From Prevotella sp. 885 (GTDB lineage: Bacteria; Bacteroidota; Bacteroidia; Bacteroidales; Bacteroidaceae), in assembly GCF_002265625.1 (NCBI RefSeq), contig NZ_NOVE01000026.1:1-42643 (forward strand): DNA of 42,643 nucleotides. Direction: 5' to 3'. The notes beneath the pieces were generated by a model. That model ran no database searches. It had not been told where the DNA came from and saw nothing but the letters and a program-made list of their open reading frames with translations. Of the stretch, positions 26,077 through 34,575 are shown piece after piece; position 1 is the first letter of the stretch, and each line of letters starts with the position of its first letter. A program made the translations under genes and the position numbers.

Positions 26077-26676
26077 TTAACTTTCATGCCACCACATAAT
26101 ACTGATTATACCTGCACAAACTGCACCAATGAAAAACATAGAAGAAATAACATGCCAAACTGCATTATTCTTATGACTTTCAAATTTATGGAAATAGCCT
26201 ATATATTCCTCATTTTTTTGACCCAAGTAATGGGTAAACAGTATAGAGATACCACAAGTGATTATAAGAAATATAAGGAAATGGGAATTCTGAATAGGAA
26301 ATATTCTAAGTTTCTTAAAAATTGACAGAATAAGCATTTCATACGGAACAAATATAAAAGCTAATGTTCCTTCTGCACGCGCAATACCTATTCCTATTTT
26401 TATATCATAAAAAACCACTTCCATCGTTTTATGCACATTTTTTATATAGTGCTCCAACGTTGGATTATTTTTCTGAATATAGCCAAACGGATTCCAAAAT
26501 ATAGCCGTTTGCATACACGATTGACAAAAGGCCAAAGTATTCGCATCGGGATGCGATAACTCCATCTTTCTGCACAATATAGAGAATACAATAGTCTTAT
26601 TACAAATAGTTTCATACCTAATAGACGTAATCTTCCAAAATACCGCAGCACTATAATTTAACATTTTTATCAGCAT
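26077..26676 (-). CDS. AT-rich predicted membrane protein, unknown family
   Basis: I do not recognise this gene. The 199-residue product has hydrophobic segments in the second half: GTLAFIFVPYEMLILSIF, FLIFLIITCGISILFTHYLG and VWHVISSMFFIGAVCAGIISIMWW. The N-terminal half has several Cys residues (ICNKTIVFSILCRKM, FCQSC) but no recognisable signal. The base composition is far more AT-rich than the neighbours, and it lies between a terminator and the repeat element, so it may be recently acquired. The start at 26676 is the first ATG of the frame; an ATG 4 codons later would also work. It could be a decayed or spurious gene, but the three membrane segments argue for real coding. Confidence 0.5.
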   Translation of the reverse strand: MLIKMLNYSAAVFWKITSIRYETICNKTIVFSILCRKMELSHPDANTLAFCQSCMQTAIFWNPFGYIQKNNPTLEHYIKNVHKTMEVVFYDIKIGIGIARAEGTLAFIFVPYEMLILSIFKKLRIFPIQNSHFLIFLIITCGISILFTHYLGQKNEEYIGYFHKFESHKNNAVWHVISSMFFIGAVCAGIISIMWWHES

Positions 26677-26781
26677 ATAGACAACAAAAAGTTGTCCAAG
26701 ATTTGACCATATCAGAAATTTTACTTGTCTTAGTGCTGCGAGTCAAAACAAATAAAATCCTAAATGACATAGCAAAAGTAC

Positions 26782-26807
26782 AAAAAAAACTGGAATTCCA
26801 GTTCTTT
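26782..26807 (-). terminator. Short terminator after the small Cys protein
   Basis: The perfect palindrome AACTGGAATTCCAGTT (about 26789-26804) is followed on the minus strand by a run of eight Ts. It starts within a few bases of the stop of the gene at 26807-26995. Confidence 0.55.
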
Positions 26808-26995
26808 TAGAGATTGTCTATGTGTCTACCTGTCCCGGCAAAACGATCTACAAATACAGATCTGATTCTTTTCACTTTACCACGAATAAAACAATTTGGG
26901 ACACGATCATGATGTTCTTCATCAAAATCGATACCACAGGCACAAGTGTATGGTTTGTCCTTTTGTTGGCACAGTGATGCTCCAGCATCACTCAT
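26807..26995 (-). CDS. Small Cys-containing protein, unknown
   Basis: A 62-residue frame of unknown function. It contains CACGIDFDEEHHDRVPNCFI, with a C-x-C and a further Cys, so metal binding is possible but not shown. The C-terminal part is basic (RGKVKRIRSVFVDRF). The palindrome with T-run right after the stop supports a real transcript. The ATG lies 27 bases outside the edge of repeat copy 2 (27022). No TAnnTTTG promoter is seen before it. It may be a fragment. Confidence 0.35.
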   Translation of the reverse strand: MSDAGASLCQQKDKPYTCACGIDFDEEHHDRVPNCFIRGKVKRIRSVFVDRFAGTGRHIDNL

Positions 26996-27021
26996 GATAT
27001 AGTTTGGCGGTTAGTTTGCCT

Positions 27022-27459
27022 GACAATATTTGCATTTCTAATGCTCAATACTCCTCGTTCAGCGCACAACAAAATCTTTGGTGCGAAATTCTTGAGTTTT
27101 GAGCGTGCAGCGACAACATACTGACACTCTGTATATTACGCTACTAAGAAGAGAAGTGTGCAATGAATGACTGAGCTAAACAAGCCTCATAGGGTTGCAA
27201 TAGCGCCACTTTTACACTACAATAGTGCCACTTTTATCATGCAATAGCGCCACTTTTACACTCTAATAGTGGCACTATTGGACTGTAATAGTGGCACTAT
27301 TGTTAAGCATGAGTGCTGTTTGCACGGCAAAACACCGTAAAAACAGCAATTCAGAACTCTATAATCAATTTTTATTTTGTAACAAGTTTTTACTCTTTGT
27401 ACGATATTTGCATGGCGGACGGCGGACGCCGTCCGAATTAGGAATTTTGAATTGATAGG
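27022..27459 (-). repeat. Long intergenic repeat, copy 2 (inverted)
   Basis: Matches copy 1 (213-669) in reverse orientation. Positions 27062-27106 are identical to 585-629 over 45 bases. Positions 27341-27420 match 269-348 with 2 mismatches in 80. The edge CCTATCAATTCAAAA is at 27445-27459 on the minus strand. The parts between differ by substitution and unit content. The terminal sequence ATGCAAATAT recurs on the minus strand at 27027-27036 and 27404-27413, as in copy 1. No credible ORF is inside. Confidence 0.85.
27197..27306 (+). repeat. 22-bp periodic array (5 units), copy 2
   Basis: Five 22-base units start at 27197, 27219, 27241, 27263 and 27285. The first three share the core CAATAGYGCCACTTTTA and the last two AATAGTGGCACTATT, which is a perfect 7+1+7 dyad. 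The first and third units are identical. Unit count and period equal those of the array in copy 1 although the sequences have diverged. Confidence 0.85.
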
Positions 27460-27598
27460 ACAAACATGTCTTCATGTCTTCTTGTCTAAAAACCATATCT
27501 CCATGTCTAAAAACCAAAGTTTTAGATTAAAAGGGTGTCACAATTCAATAAAATTGCCTAATTTTGCATTTTAAACAAAGCAAAATATCCATATTATA
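27460..27598. other. Gene-free stretch before rlmD
   Basis: Holds CATGTCTT/CATGTCTAAAAACC-type short repeats at 27465-27518, similar to those at 227-262 of copy 1. A possible -7 element TAATTTTG lies at 27559-27566 for the following gene. No clear -33 is visible. Confidence 0.45.
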
Positions 27599-29020
27599 AT
27601 GTCAAGAAAAAAGAAACCCCTACCTATACTTGAGAACGTGACCATTGAGGCTGTGGCTGCCGAAGGCAAATCTTTGGCGCATGTAAACGACATGGTGGTC
27701 TTCGTTCCTTTCACTGTGCCGGGCGACGTAGTGGACCTGCAAGTGCGCAAGAAGAAGCACAGCTACTGCGAGGCGGAGGTTATACGATTCATCAAGAAGA
27801 GTGAAGTACGCGAAGAACCGATGTGCCAGCATTTCGGTGTCTGCGGAGGATGCAAGTGGCAGAATCTGCCCTACGAGGAGCAGCTCAAAGCCAAGCAGAA
27901 GCAGGTGCACGACCAGCTGACACGCATCGGCAAGATAGAACTGCCGGAGTTTCGCCCCATCATGGGATCTGTGCATACCAAGGAATACCGCAACAAGCTG
28001 GAGTTCGGCTGCTGCAACAAGCGCTGGCTGACACGCGAGCAGATAGCAGAGGGCACGACGTTCGACAACATGAACGGCATCGGATTTCACATCACCGGAG
28101 CCTTCGACAAGATCCTGCCCATTGAGAAGTGCTGGCTGATGGACGACCTGCACAACAAGATTCGCAACGCCATACGCGACTATGCTTTCTCCACAGGCAT
28201 GACCTTCTTCGACCTCAGACAGCAGCACGGTCTGCTGCGCGACATAATGATTCGTAACTCCAACACAGGAGAGTGGATGGTTCTCATCCAGTTCCATTAC
28301 GACGAGGAGGGCGACGAGGAGCGTGCACACGGCCTGTTGCAGCACATAGCAGACAAGTTCCCTGAGATAACATCCCTTATGTATGTGGACAACCAGAAGT
28401 GTAACGACACATTCGGCGACCTCGACCTGTCCCTGTTCAAGGGCAACGACCACATTTACGAGACAATGGAGAACCTCCGCTTCAAGGTCGGTCCGAAGAG
28501 CTTCTATCAGACCAACACTGAGCAGGCTTACCACCTCTACTCTGTGGCTCGCGAATTTGCAGGGCTGACAGGCAACGAACTCGTGTACGACCTCTATACC
28601 GGAACCGGAACCATCGCCAACTTCGTGGCTCGTCAGGCTCGTCAGGTGGTAGGCATCGAGTATGTGCCGGAAGCCATCGAGGACGCCAAGGTGAACTCGC
28701 AGGTGAACAACATCCAGAACACCAAGTTCTATGCCGGCGATATGAAGGACATTCTCAACGATGAGTTTATCAAAGAGCACGGCAGACCCGACGTCATCAT
28801 TACTGACCCTCCACGCGCCGGAATGCACTCAGACGTTATTGACACCATACTGCGTGCCCACCCGAAGCGCATCGTATACGTAAGCTGCAACCCTGCCACT
28901 CAGGCAAGAGACCTGCAGGCTCTCGATACAGACTACAAGGTGGTAGCCGTGCAGCCGGTGGACATGTTCCCTCATACACCACACGTAGAGAATGTAGTGT
29001 TGCTTGAGGAAAGAGCATAA
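27599..29020 (+). CDS. rlmD: 23S rRNA (uracil-C5)-methyltransferase, RlmD/TrmA family
   Basis: A SAM-dependent enzyme that makes 5-methyluridine, most likely at U1939 of 23S rRNA. The 473-residue product has an N-terminal TRAM domain (about 10-65). Fe-S cluster cysteines are at 76, 82 and 85 (CQHFGVCGGCKWQ), with a fourth likely in IEKCWLM. The SAM fold includes VYDLYTGTGTIANF and ITDPPRAGMH, and the catalytic Cys430 is in YVSCNPATQARDL. The ATG at 27599 follows a TAATTTTG element by 32 bases. A porin gene follows after 30 bases. Bacteroidota may have two members of this family, so the exact uridine is inferred. Confidence 0.9.
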   Translation: MSRKKKPLPILENVTIEAVAAEGKSLAHVNDMVVFVPFTVPGDVVDLQVRKKKHSYCEAEVIRFIKKSEVREEPMCQHFGVCGGCKWQNLPYEEQLKAKQKQVHDQLTRIGKIELPEFRPIMGSVHTKEYRNKLEFGCCNKRWLTREQIAEGTTFDNMNGIGFHITGAFDKILPIEKCWLMDDLHNKIRNAIRDYAFSTGMTFFDLRQQHGLLRDIMIRNSNTGEWMVLIQFHYDEEGDEERAHGLLQHIADKFPEITSLMYVDNQKCNDTFGDLDLSLFKGNDHIYETMENLRFKVGPKSFYQTNTEQAYHLYSVAREFAGLTGNELVYDLYTGTGTIANFVARQARQVVGIEYVPEAIEDAKVNSQVNNIQNTKFYAGDMKDILNDEFIKEHGRPDVIITDPPRAGMHSDVIDTILRAHPKRIVYVSCNPATQARDLQALDTDYKVVAVQPVDMFPHTPHVENVVLLEERA

Positions 29021-29050
29021 TGACAAACCAATAATTAAAATACTCTAATA

Positions 29051-30208
29051 ATGAAAAAAATTGCATCTCTCGCACTTGCTGCCCTCGCTCTTACAAGTGC
29101 GTCGGCACAGGAAAACACACCGAAGCTGTCTGTCCTTAGCGACATAAAGTTCAGCGGTTACGTGATGTCGCAGTATCAATACACCGGCCAAGACTCAAAG
29201 GAAAGCAATTCCTTCAATATACGTATGGTGCGTATGGCACTTGAGGGCAGACTGATGAAAGACTTCTACTGGAAGGTGCAGCTCCAGGTGAACGGCAACA
29301 CCTCAGACCTCGGATCGTCGCCGCGCATGGTGGATGCCTTCGCAGAATGGCAGAAGTATGAGGCTTTCAAGATAAAGGCGGGACAGTTTAAGCGCCCGTT
29401 CACCTTCGAAAACCCCATGCACCCCATCACACAGGGCTTTATGGGCTACTCGCAGAACGTCAGCAAGCTGGCAGGATTCAGCGACCGCACAGGCGAGCAT
29501 GCCAGCAACGGACGCGATATAGGCGTGCAGATTCAGGGCGACCTTATCAAAAACGCAGCCGGACGCAACCTTCTGCATTATCAGGTGGGCGTGTTCAACG
29601 GACAGGGCACCAACCACAAGGACGTTGACCAGCGCAAGGATGTCATCGGTGGCATCTGGGTGTCACCCGTTAAGGGACTGCGCATCGGTGCGTTCGGATG
29701 GACAGGTTCGGCAGCCCGCAAGGGAACATGGGACGTGACCGACGCCAACCACAACGTGGTGAAAAACGAGGACGGCAGCGTGAAGACACATAGTGGCGTG
29801 CGATCGCTCTCGAAGAACCGCTATGCCTTCAGTGCGGAGTATGCAGCCAACGACTGGACGGTACGCTCTGAATATATACACAGCCAGGGTTATGGCTTCA
29901 CGAAGAGCCTTACAAGCGGCAAGGAGACAGACTGTAACGTCAACTACGCAGCTGGCGATCAGGCAGACGGTTTCTATGCTCTTATGATAGCCCCGGTCAT
30001 CAGCAAGAAGCTGTATGCCAAGGCTCGCTACGATCTCTATCGTCCACGCGCTGAATGGGGTACGTCAAGAACACAGTACGAAATTGGCGCCAACTACTGG
30101 ATTGGCAAGTCTATAATGATAGGTGCAGAATATGCACGCATCAACGACCGCAGCCTCGCCAAGCCCGACTATAACATGATAGACGTAGAGTTCGACGTGA
30201 AGTTCTAA
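29051..30208 (+). CDS. OprP/OprO-type outer-membrane porin
   Basis: A 385-residue beta-barrel with signal peptide MKKIASLALAALALTSASAQ. Family features of the phosphate-selective porin O/P group are visible: FSGYVMSQYQYTGQDS, the MALEGRLMKDFYWKVQLQV strand, WQKYEAFKIKAGQFKRPFTFENP and the long loop with MGYSQNVSKLAGFSDRTGEHASNGRDIGVQ. Final strands are SIMIGAEYARINDRS and YNMIDVEFDVKF. It is 30 bases downstream of rlmD and 69 upstream of the GH84 gene. In this phylum such porins are not tied to phosphate alone, so the solute is unknown. Confidence 0.88.
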   Translation: MKKIASLALAALALTSASAQENTPKLSVLSDIKFSGYVMSQYQYTGQDSKESNSFNIRMVRMALEGRLMKDFYWKVQLQVNGNTSDLGSSPRMVDAFAEWQKYEAFKIKAGQFKRPFTFENPMHPITQGFMGYSQNVSKLAGFSDRTGEHASNGRDIGVQIQGDLIKNAAGRNLLHYQVGVFNGQGTNHKDVDQRKDVIGGIWVSPVKGLRIGAFGWTGSAARKGTWDVTDANHNVVKNEDGSVKTHSGVRSLSKNRYAFSAEYAANDWTVRSEYIHSQGYGFTKSLTSGKETDCNVNYAAGDQADGFYALMIAPVISKKLYAKARYDLYRPRAEWGTSRTQYEIGANYWIGKSIMIGAEYARINDRSLAKPDYNMIDVEFDVKF

Positions 30209-30277
30209 GAAGGACAGCATAGCGCCGGACCGGCAACAAAATCCTTAAACGATTTTTACTAAAACAAAACAATAAGA

Positions 30278-32830
30278 ATGATTAACAACAAGTATTTGCT
30301 TTCAGCCTTGTTTACTGTTGCCTGCGGAACCTCCACTATGGCACAGGAAGAGGCTTTCGACCTGACATCGCAACGCGGTGAGAAACAGGACGTGAACGTG
30401 GTGCCGGGAAAGAAGCTCGACCACCAGGGCATCGTCGTAAACCCAACACCACACAACTTAGACATCGACCGCCAGAACTGGATCTCTTTTGAAAACGGAC
30501 TGAACATTCAGGACAAGCAGAAGCGCTTCGCTGACGACCTGGCTTTCCTGAAGCAGTACAAGGGCTTTCGCCTTACCATCGACTTCGGCGAGAAGCAGGC
30601 AAAGAAAGCAGGCTTGAAGAAATTGGTGTCAGGAGCTTATCTCCTCACCGTCAATGGCAAGGGCATAAACATCGTGGGCTATGACGAGCGTGGTGCCTTC
30701 TATGCCATCCAGACCATGAAGCAGATTCTGGCTTCTCCGGCTGCGGAGGGCAAGATGCACCTGCCTTACCTCACCTGCAACGACTATCCCGACCTGCCCC
30801 TGCGTGGCGTAGTGGAGGGATTCTACGGTACACCATGGTCGCATCAGGTGCGCCTGTCGCTCATCGACTATTATGGACGCAACAAGCTGAACGAATACGT
30901 GTACGGACCGAAGGACGATCCTTACCACAGCTCACCCAACTGGCGCAAGCCCTACCCTGCCGACCAGGCACGTAACATCCACGAACTGGTGGAGGCATGC
31001 CGCCGCAACCGCGTTGACTTCGTATGGGCCATCCATCCGGGCAAGGACATTAAGTGGAACGAGGAGGACTATCAGAACCTCGTAAACAAGTTCAACGATA
31101 TGTACGACCTCGGCGTACGTTCATTCGCCATCCACTTTGACGACATCGAGGGAGAAGGAACCGACTCGAACAAGCAGGTTGACCTTCTGAATCGTCTTAA
31201 CAAGGAGTTTGTGCAAGCTAAGGGTGACGTATCGCCTCTCGTGGTTTGCCCCACAGACTACTCACAGCTCTGGGCCAACCCGAAGGAGGACGGACAGCTC
31301 GCCATCTACGGCAAGCGTCTCGACCCGTCCATCAACGTTTTCTGGACAGGTGCAGTGGTATGCTCTGACCTTACAAAGGAAACTCTCGACTTCGTTGACT
31401 CACGCATCAAGCGTCCGGCATACTATTGGTGGAACTTCCCCGTTACTGACTATGCTCGTCACATCATCATGCAGGGTCCTGCCTACGGACTGGAGAATGA
31501 CATCACGGACAAGATGACTTGCGGTGTGCTCTCTAACCCGATGGAGCACGGAGAGGCATCGAAGCTGGCTCTCTACGGCGTGGCAGACTATAACTGGAAC
31601 GTGGCAGCATACAATGCCATCGACAACTGGGAGCGCGGCCTCGTAGACCTCACACCTGAGGCACATGACGCTTACCGCACCTTCGCCATCCACTCATGCG
31701 ACACTGAGACTGGATATCGCCGCGACGAATCGTGGGAGACAAAGACATTCCGCCTCGCTGACTTCTCACAGAAGGCTTATGACGACCTTTACGCTGAGTT
31801 CGACAGAGTGGAGAAGTCGAAGTCAACAATGGAGCGCGACTGCAAGAATCAGTTGCTGCTTAATGAATTGAAGCCTTGGCTGGTTGAGTTTGAGAAGCTC
31901 GGCAAGCGTGGCAAGCAGACTCTCGAGCTGATGCAGACATACCGTGGCGGCGACAACGCCAAGTTCTGGAACGGATACATCCGCAACCGCATGACCCATG
32001 ACGACCGTGCCGCTTACGAGAAGCACAAGTCGGGCACTATGGCTCTGCAGCCGTTCTATGAGAACGCCATGGACGACATGTCAGCAGCATTCTTCAAGAA
32101 TCTCACAGGTGAGGTGCCGGCATTCTACAAGGGTGTAGGCTCATACCCCACTCTCGCTACAACACAGAACAAGCTGATGTTCGACAACGACTCCACCACT
32201 TTCTACCATAATGGAAGAAGCCAGGAGACAGGCGACTGGGTTGGTGCTGACCTTGGAGCTGTGCGTAAGGTTAGAGAGGTGAAGATTCTGCAGGGACGCA
32301 ACTCCGTGGACGACGTAGACTACTTCGACAACACCATCCTCGAAGCTTCTGCCGACGGCAAGACATGGAAGGCATTGACCGGAGAACTGGCGAAGACATA
32401 CATCATCCACTGGAAGGGTGAGCCTGTGGACGCCCGCTATGTGCGCATCCGTAAGTTGCAGTCTGACAAGAAGAGCTGGATAGCCGTTCGTGAGTTTATG
32501 GTCAACCCCACAACTCCCGAGAGCCTTCCCTTCACAGTCAGCGCCACAAACACAGAGGCAGCCATGTTCGGTTTTGACAAGAACCCGTGCACATCGTTCA
32601 AGAGCGAGGGCAAGCTGACGTTCGGCGTTGAGGCAGGCAAAACTTCTTACACAATGTTGCTCGACGTTAAGCCTAACAGCGGCGTGAAGTTCAACCAGTA
32701 TAACAAGAAGGGTAAGCTGCTTTCTTCAACAGAGATTGACAACTCGTTCTTCACCACTACTCTCACAAAGGGTGCCGTGAAGGCAGAGATAGAAGGAAAC
32801 GTGGAAGTGTTTGAGATTATCGCTAAGTAA
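30278..32830 (+). CDS. GH84 beta-N-acetylglucosaminidase with F5/8C domain
   Basis: A secreted enzyme of 850 residues that removes beta-linked GlcNAc with substrate-assisted catalysis. The signal peptide ends near STMAQ. An N-terminal GH20b-like domain (~30-155) is followed by the GH84 barrel: GVVEGFYGTPWSHQVRLSLI, VYGPKDDPYHSS, FVWAIHPGKDIKWNEEDY, and the paired catalytic Asp288 and Asp289 in HFDDIEGEG. Later come helical segments (to ~610) and a discoidin-like domain (~620-760) with a small C-terminal beta domain. The arrangement matches the Bacteroides GH84 enzyme class. It lies 69 bases after the porin with no clear terminator, so co-transcription is plausible. Confidence 0.94.
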   Translation: MINNKYLLSALFTVACGTSTMAQEEAFDLTSQRGEKQDVNVVPGKKLDHQGIVVNPTPHNLDIDRQNWISFENGLNIQDKQKRFADDLAFLKQYKGFRLTIDFGEKQAKKAGLKKLVSGAYLLTVNGKGINIVGYDERGAFYAIQTMKQILASPAAEGKMHLPYLTCNDYPDLPLRGVVEGFYGTPWSHQVRLSLIDYYGRNKLNEYVYGPKDDPYHSSPNWRKPYPADQARNIHELVEACRRNRVDFVWAIHPGKDIKWNEEDYQNLVNKFNDMYDLGVRSFAIHFDDIEGEGTDSNKQVDLLNRLNKEFVQAKGDVSPLVVCPTDYSQLWANPKEDGQLAIYGKRLDPSINVFWTGAVVCSDLTKETLDFVDSRIKRPAYYWWNFPVTDYARHIIMQGPAYGLENDITDKMTCGVLSNPMEHGEASKLALYGVADYNWNVAAYNAIDNWERGLVDLTPEAHDAYRTFAIHSCDTETGYRRDESWETKTFRLADFSQKAYDDLYAEFDRVEKSKSTMERDCKNQLLLNELKPWLVEFEKLGKRGKQTLELMQTYRGGDNAKFWNGYIRNRMTHDDRAAYEKHKSGTMALQPFYENAMDDMSAAFFKNLTGEVPAFYKGVGSYPTLATTQNKLMFDNDSTTFYHNGRSQETGDWVGADLGAVRKVREVKILQGRNSVDDVDYFDNTILEASADGKTWKALTGELAKTYIIHWKGEPVDARYVRIRKLQSDKKSWIAVREFMVNPTTPESLPFTVSATNTEAAMFGFDKNPCTSFKSEGKLTFGVEAGKTSYTMLLDVKPNSGVKFNQYNKKGKLLSSTEIDNSFFTTTLTKGAVKAEIEGNVEVFEIIAK

Positions 32831-32868
32831 AGCATCTCACACACTTATATAATACAATAAACCGAAGA

Positions 32869-32912
32869 ATCCCCATGGACGGCTGCTGCGTGCAGTCTGC
32901 GTCCATGGGGAT
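32869..32912 (+). promoter_or_regulatory. Stem-loop in the pabB leader, no T-run
   Basis: ATCCCCATGGACG (32869-32881) pairs perfectly with CGTCCATGGGGAT (32900-32912) and an inner CTGC/GCAG pair. It ends 21 bases before the pabB ATG and has no T-run, so it is either a weak terminator of GH84 or a leader structure. No TAnnTTTG promoter is seen between the two genes. Confidence 0.5.
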
Positions 32913-32933
32913 ATTGGTTTCAAATCAAACTGT

Positions 32934-33929
32934 ATGGATAAGGATATTATAAAGAAAATCAACGAGTTGGGCAGCACCGGCGACCCGTTTCTATTCGTCA
33001 TCAGCTATGACGGCACGAAGGCGTACGTCCGAAAACTCTCTGACATAAATCCAGAAGATTGCCTCTACGATTTCGACGGCAAGACTAACATCAATGAAAA
33101 GACCGCATCTCCGCTTACGTCCAAGATAACATGGGAGGTGGACGCACCACAGTATGAGGAATACGAAAAGAGCTTCGATATAGTGAAGCGTAACATGTTG
33201 GCAGGCAATAGTTATCTTGCCAATCTCACTTGCAGAGTGCCCGTGCGCTGCAATCTCTCCCTTCACGAAATATTCCTCCGTTCCAAAGGAAAGTATAAGC
33301 TTCTGATGAACGACTTTGCCGACAATATAGGCAACTTCGTTTGTTTCTCTCCAGAGAAATTCCTTCAGATAAGAGACGGAAGAATATTCTCATATCCGAT
33401 GAAGGGGACCATTGACGCTTCATTGCCAAATGCGGAAAAGAAGCTTATGAACGACGAGAAGGAAGCAGCCGAACACGCCACCATCGTTGACCTGATACGC
33501 AACGACCTGAGCAGAGTGGCGTCCAACGTTAGAGTGGACAAATACCGTTATGTTGACGTTCTCCACACCAATAAGGGCGACATACTGCAGACAAGTTCGG
33601 AGATTAGCGGCAAACTGCCAGACGACTATACACACCACATCGGCGACATCATCGCAGCGCAACTGCCTGCTGGTAGCATTACGGGAGCTCCAAAGAAGAA
33701 GACATGTCAGATTATTGACGAGGCAGAAACCTATAAGCGCGGATTCTATACCGGCGTGATGGGAATATACGAGAACGGAACGCTCAATTCCGCCGTGATG
33801 ATACGCTTCGTGGAACAGGAAAAGGACGGTATGGCATTCAAGGCAGGAGGCGGCATAACCTCACAAAGCCAATGCAGAAAGGAGTATGAGGAAGTGCTGC
33901 AGAAGGTTTATCTTCCCATTACGGAATAA
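32934..33929 (+). CDS. pabB: Aminodeoxychorismate synthase component I
   Basis: Converts chorismate to 4-amino-4-deoxychorismate with ammonia from PabA. The 331-residue product is the short, catalytic chorismate-binding domain only. It has SYLANLTCRVPV near residue 90-100, FVCFSPEKFLQI, and the decisive PMKGT motif with Lys157. In anthranilate synthase the corresponding residue is usually Ala, so Lys favours PabB over TrpE. Further motifs are DLIRNDLSRVA, QLPAGSITGAPKKKT and RGFYTGVMGIYENG, with FKAGGGITSQSQCRKEYEE at the end. pabC follows 41 bases later and pabA is convergent. Confidence 0.93.
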   Translation: MDKDIIKKINELGSTGDPFLFVISYDGTKAYVRKLSDINPEDCLYDFDGKTNINEKTASPLTSKITWEVDAPQYEEYEKSFDIVKRNMLAGNSYLANLTCRVPVRCNLSLHEIFLRSKGKYKLLMNDFADNIGNFVCFSPEKFLQIRDGRIFSYPMKGTIDASLPNAEKKLMNDEKEAAEHATIVDLIRNDLSRVASNVRVDKYRYVDVLHTNKGDILQTSSEISGKLPDDYTHHIGDIIAAQLPAGSITGAPKKKTCQIIDEAETYKRGFYTGVMGIYENGTLNSAVMIRFVEQEKDGMAFKAGGGITSQSQCRKEYEEVLQKVYLPITE

Positions 33930-33970
33930 ATGTCCGATTACATAGCAACAATACACATTATATATATATT

Positions 33971-34567
33971 ATGTCGCAGCAATTTGTTGAAACCATAAAG
34001 ATAAAAGACGGAAAGGCCATGAACCTTTCCTGTCATCAGGCAAGGATGGAACGGACCGTCAGTCATTTCTTTAAAGGACAAGCAGTCCCGAACCTCAATG
34101 ACATACTTTCGCCCACAGCTGATATGCACTTCTATAAAGCGAGAGTGGTATACGGCAAAGGAGGCATAGAGGATGTGCAGTACGCTCCTTACACAATGCG
34201 CACTATCAAGTCATTAAAGGTGGTAAGGGACGACACGGTGGATTATTCATTCAAGAGCACCGACCGAACAGACCTCAACCGACTGGTCAGTATGAAAGGT
34301 GACAGCGACGAGATAATCATCGTGAAGAACGGTCTGGTGACCGACACCTCGTTCACCAACATCGCCGTATACGACGGCGATGTATGGTTAACGCCCAAAC
34401 AACCATTGCTTATGGGCACCAAACGTGCACAGTTGCTTGGGGAAGGAAAGCTGAAAGAGGCAGACATAACTTTGGAGCAACTCATGAAAGCCGAGAAAGT
34501 GAGTCTGATAAATGCAATGATTGAGTTGGGTGAGCGAGAGATTGCCATAAACAACATCTGCTTATAA
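33971..34567 (+). CDS. pabC: Aminodeoxychorismate lyase-like aminotransferase class IV
   Basis: A PLP-enzyme that should release pyruvate from aminodeoxychorismate to give p-aminobenzoate. The 198-residue length is short for the class IV fold. Visible motifs are SFKSTDR with the probable PLP lysine at 95, IIIVKNGLVTDTSFTNIAVYDGDVWLTPKQPLLMGTKRAQLL, and a C-terminal LINAMIELGER. The short N-terminal part is typical of Bacteroidota PabC-like proteins. It sits 41 bases after pabB. Its 3' end lies only 8 bases from the end of the convergent pabA. Confidence 0.85.
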   Translation: MSQQFVETIKIKDGKAMNLSCHQARMERTVSHFFKGQAVPNLNDILSPTADMHFYKARVVYGKGGIEDVQYAPYTMRTIKSLKVVRDDTVDYSFKSTDRTDLNRLVSMKGDSDEIIIVKNGLVTDTSFTNIAVYDGDVWLTPKQPLLMGTKRAQLLGEGKLKEADITLEQLMKAEKVSLINAMIELGEREIAINNICL

Positions 34568-34575
34568 GTTCAATC

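Noticed and set aside
26086..26325. Plus-strand frame MPPHNTDYTCTN
   Set aside because: Lies opposite the predicted membrane protein and lacks promoter or motif support.
27197..27306. Possible CRISPR array
   Set aside because: The 22-base units abut with no spacers, and there are no cas genes in the window.
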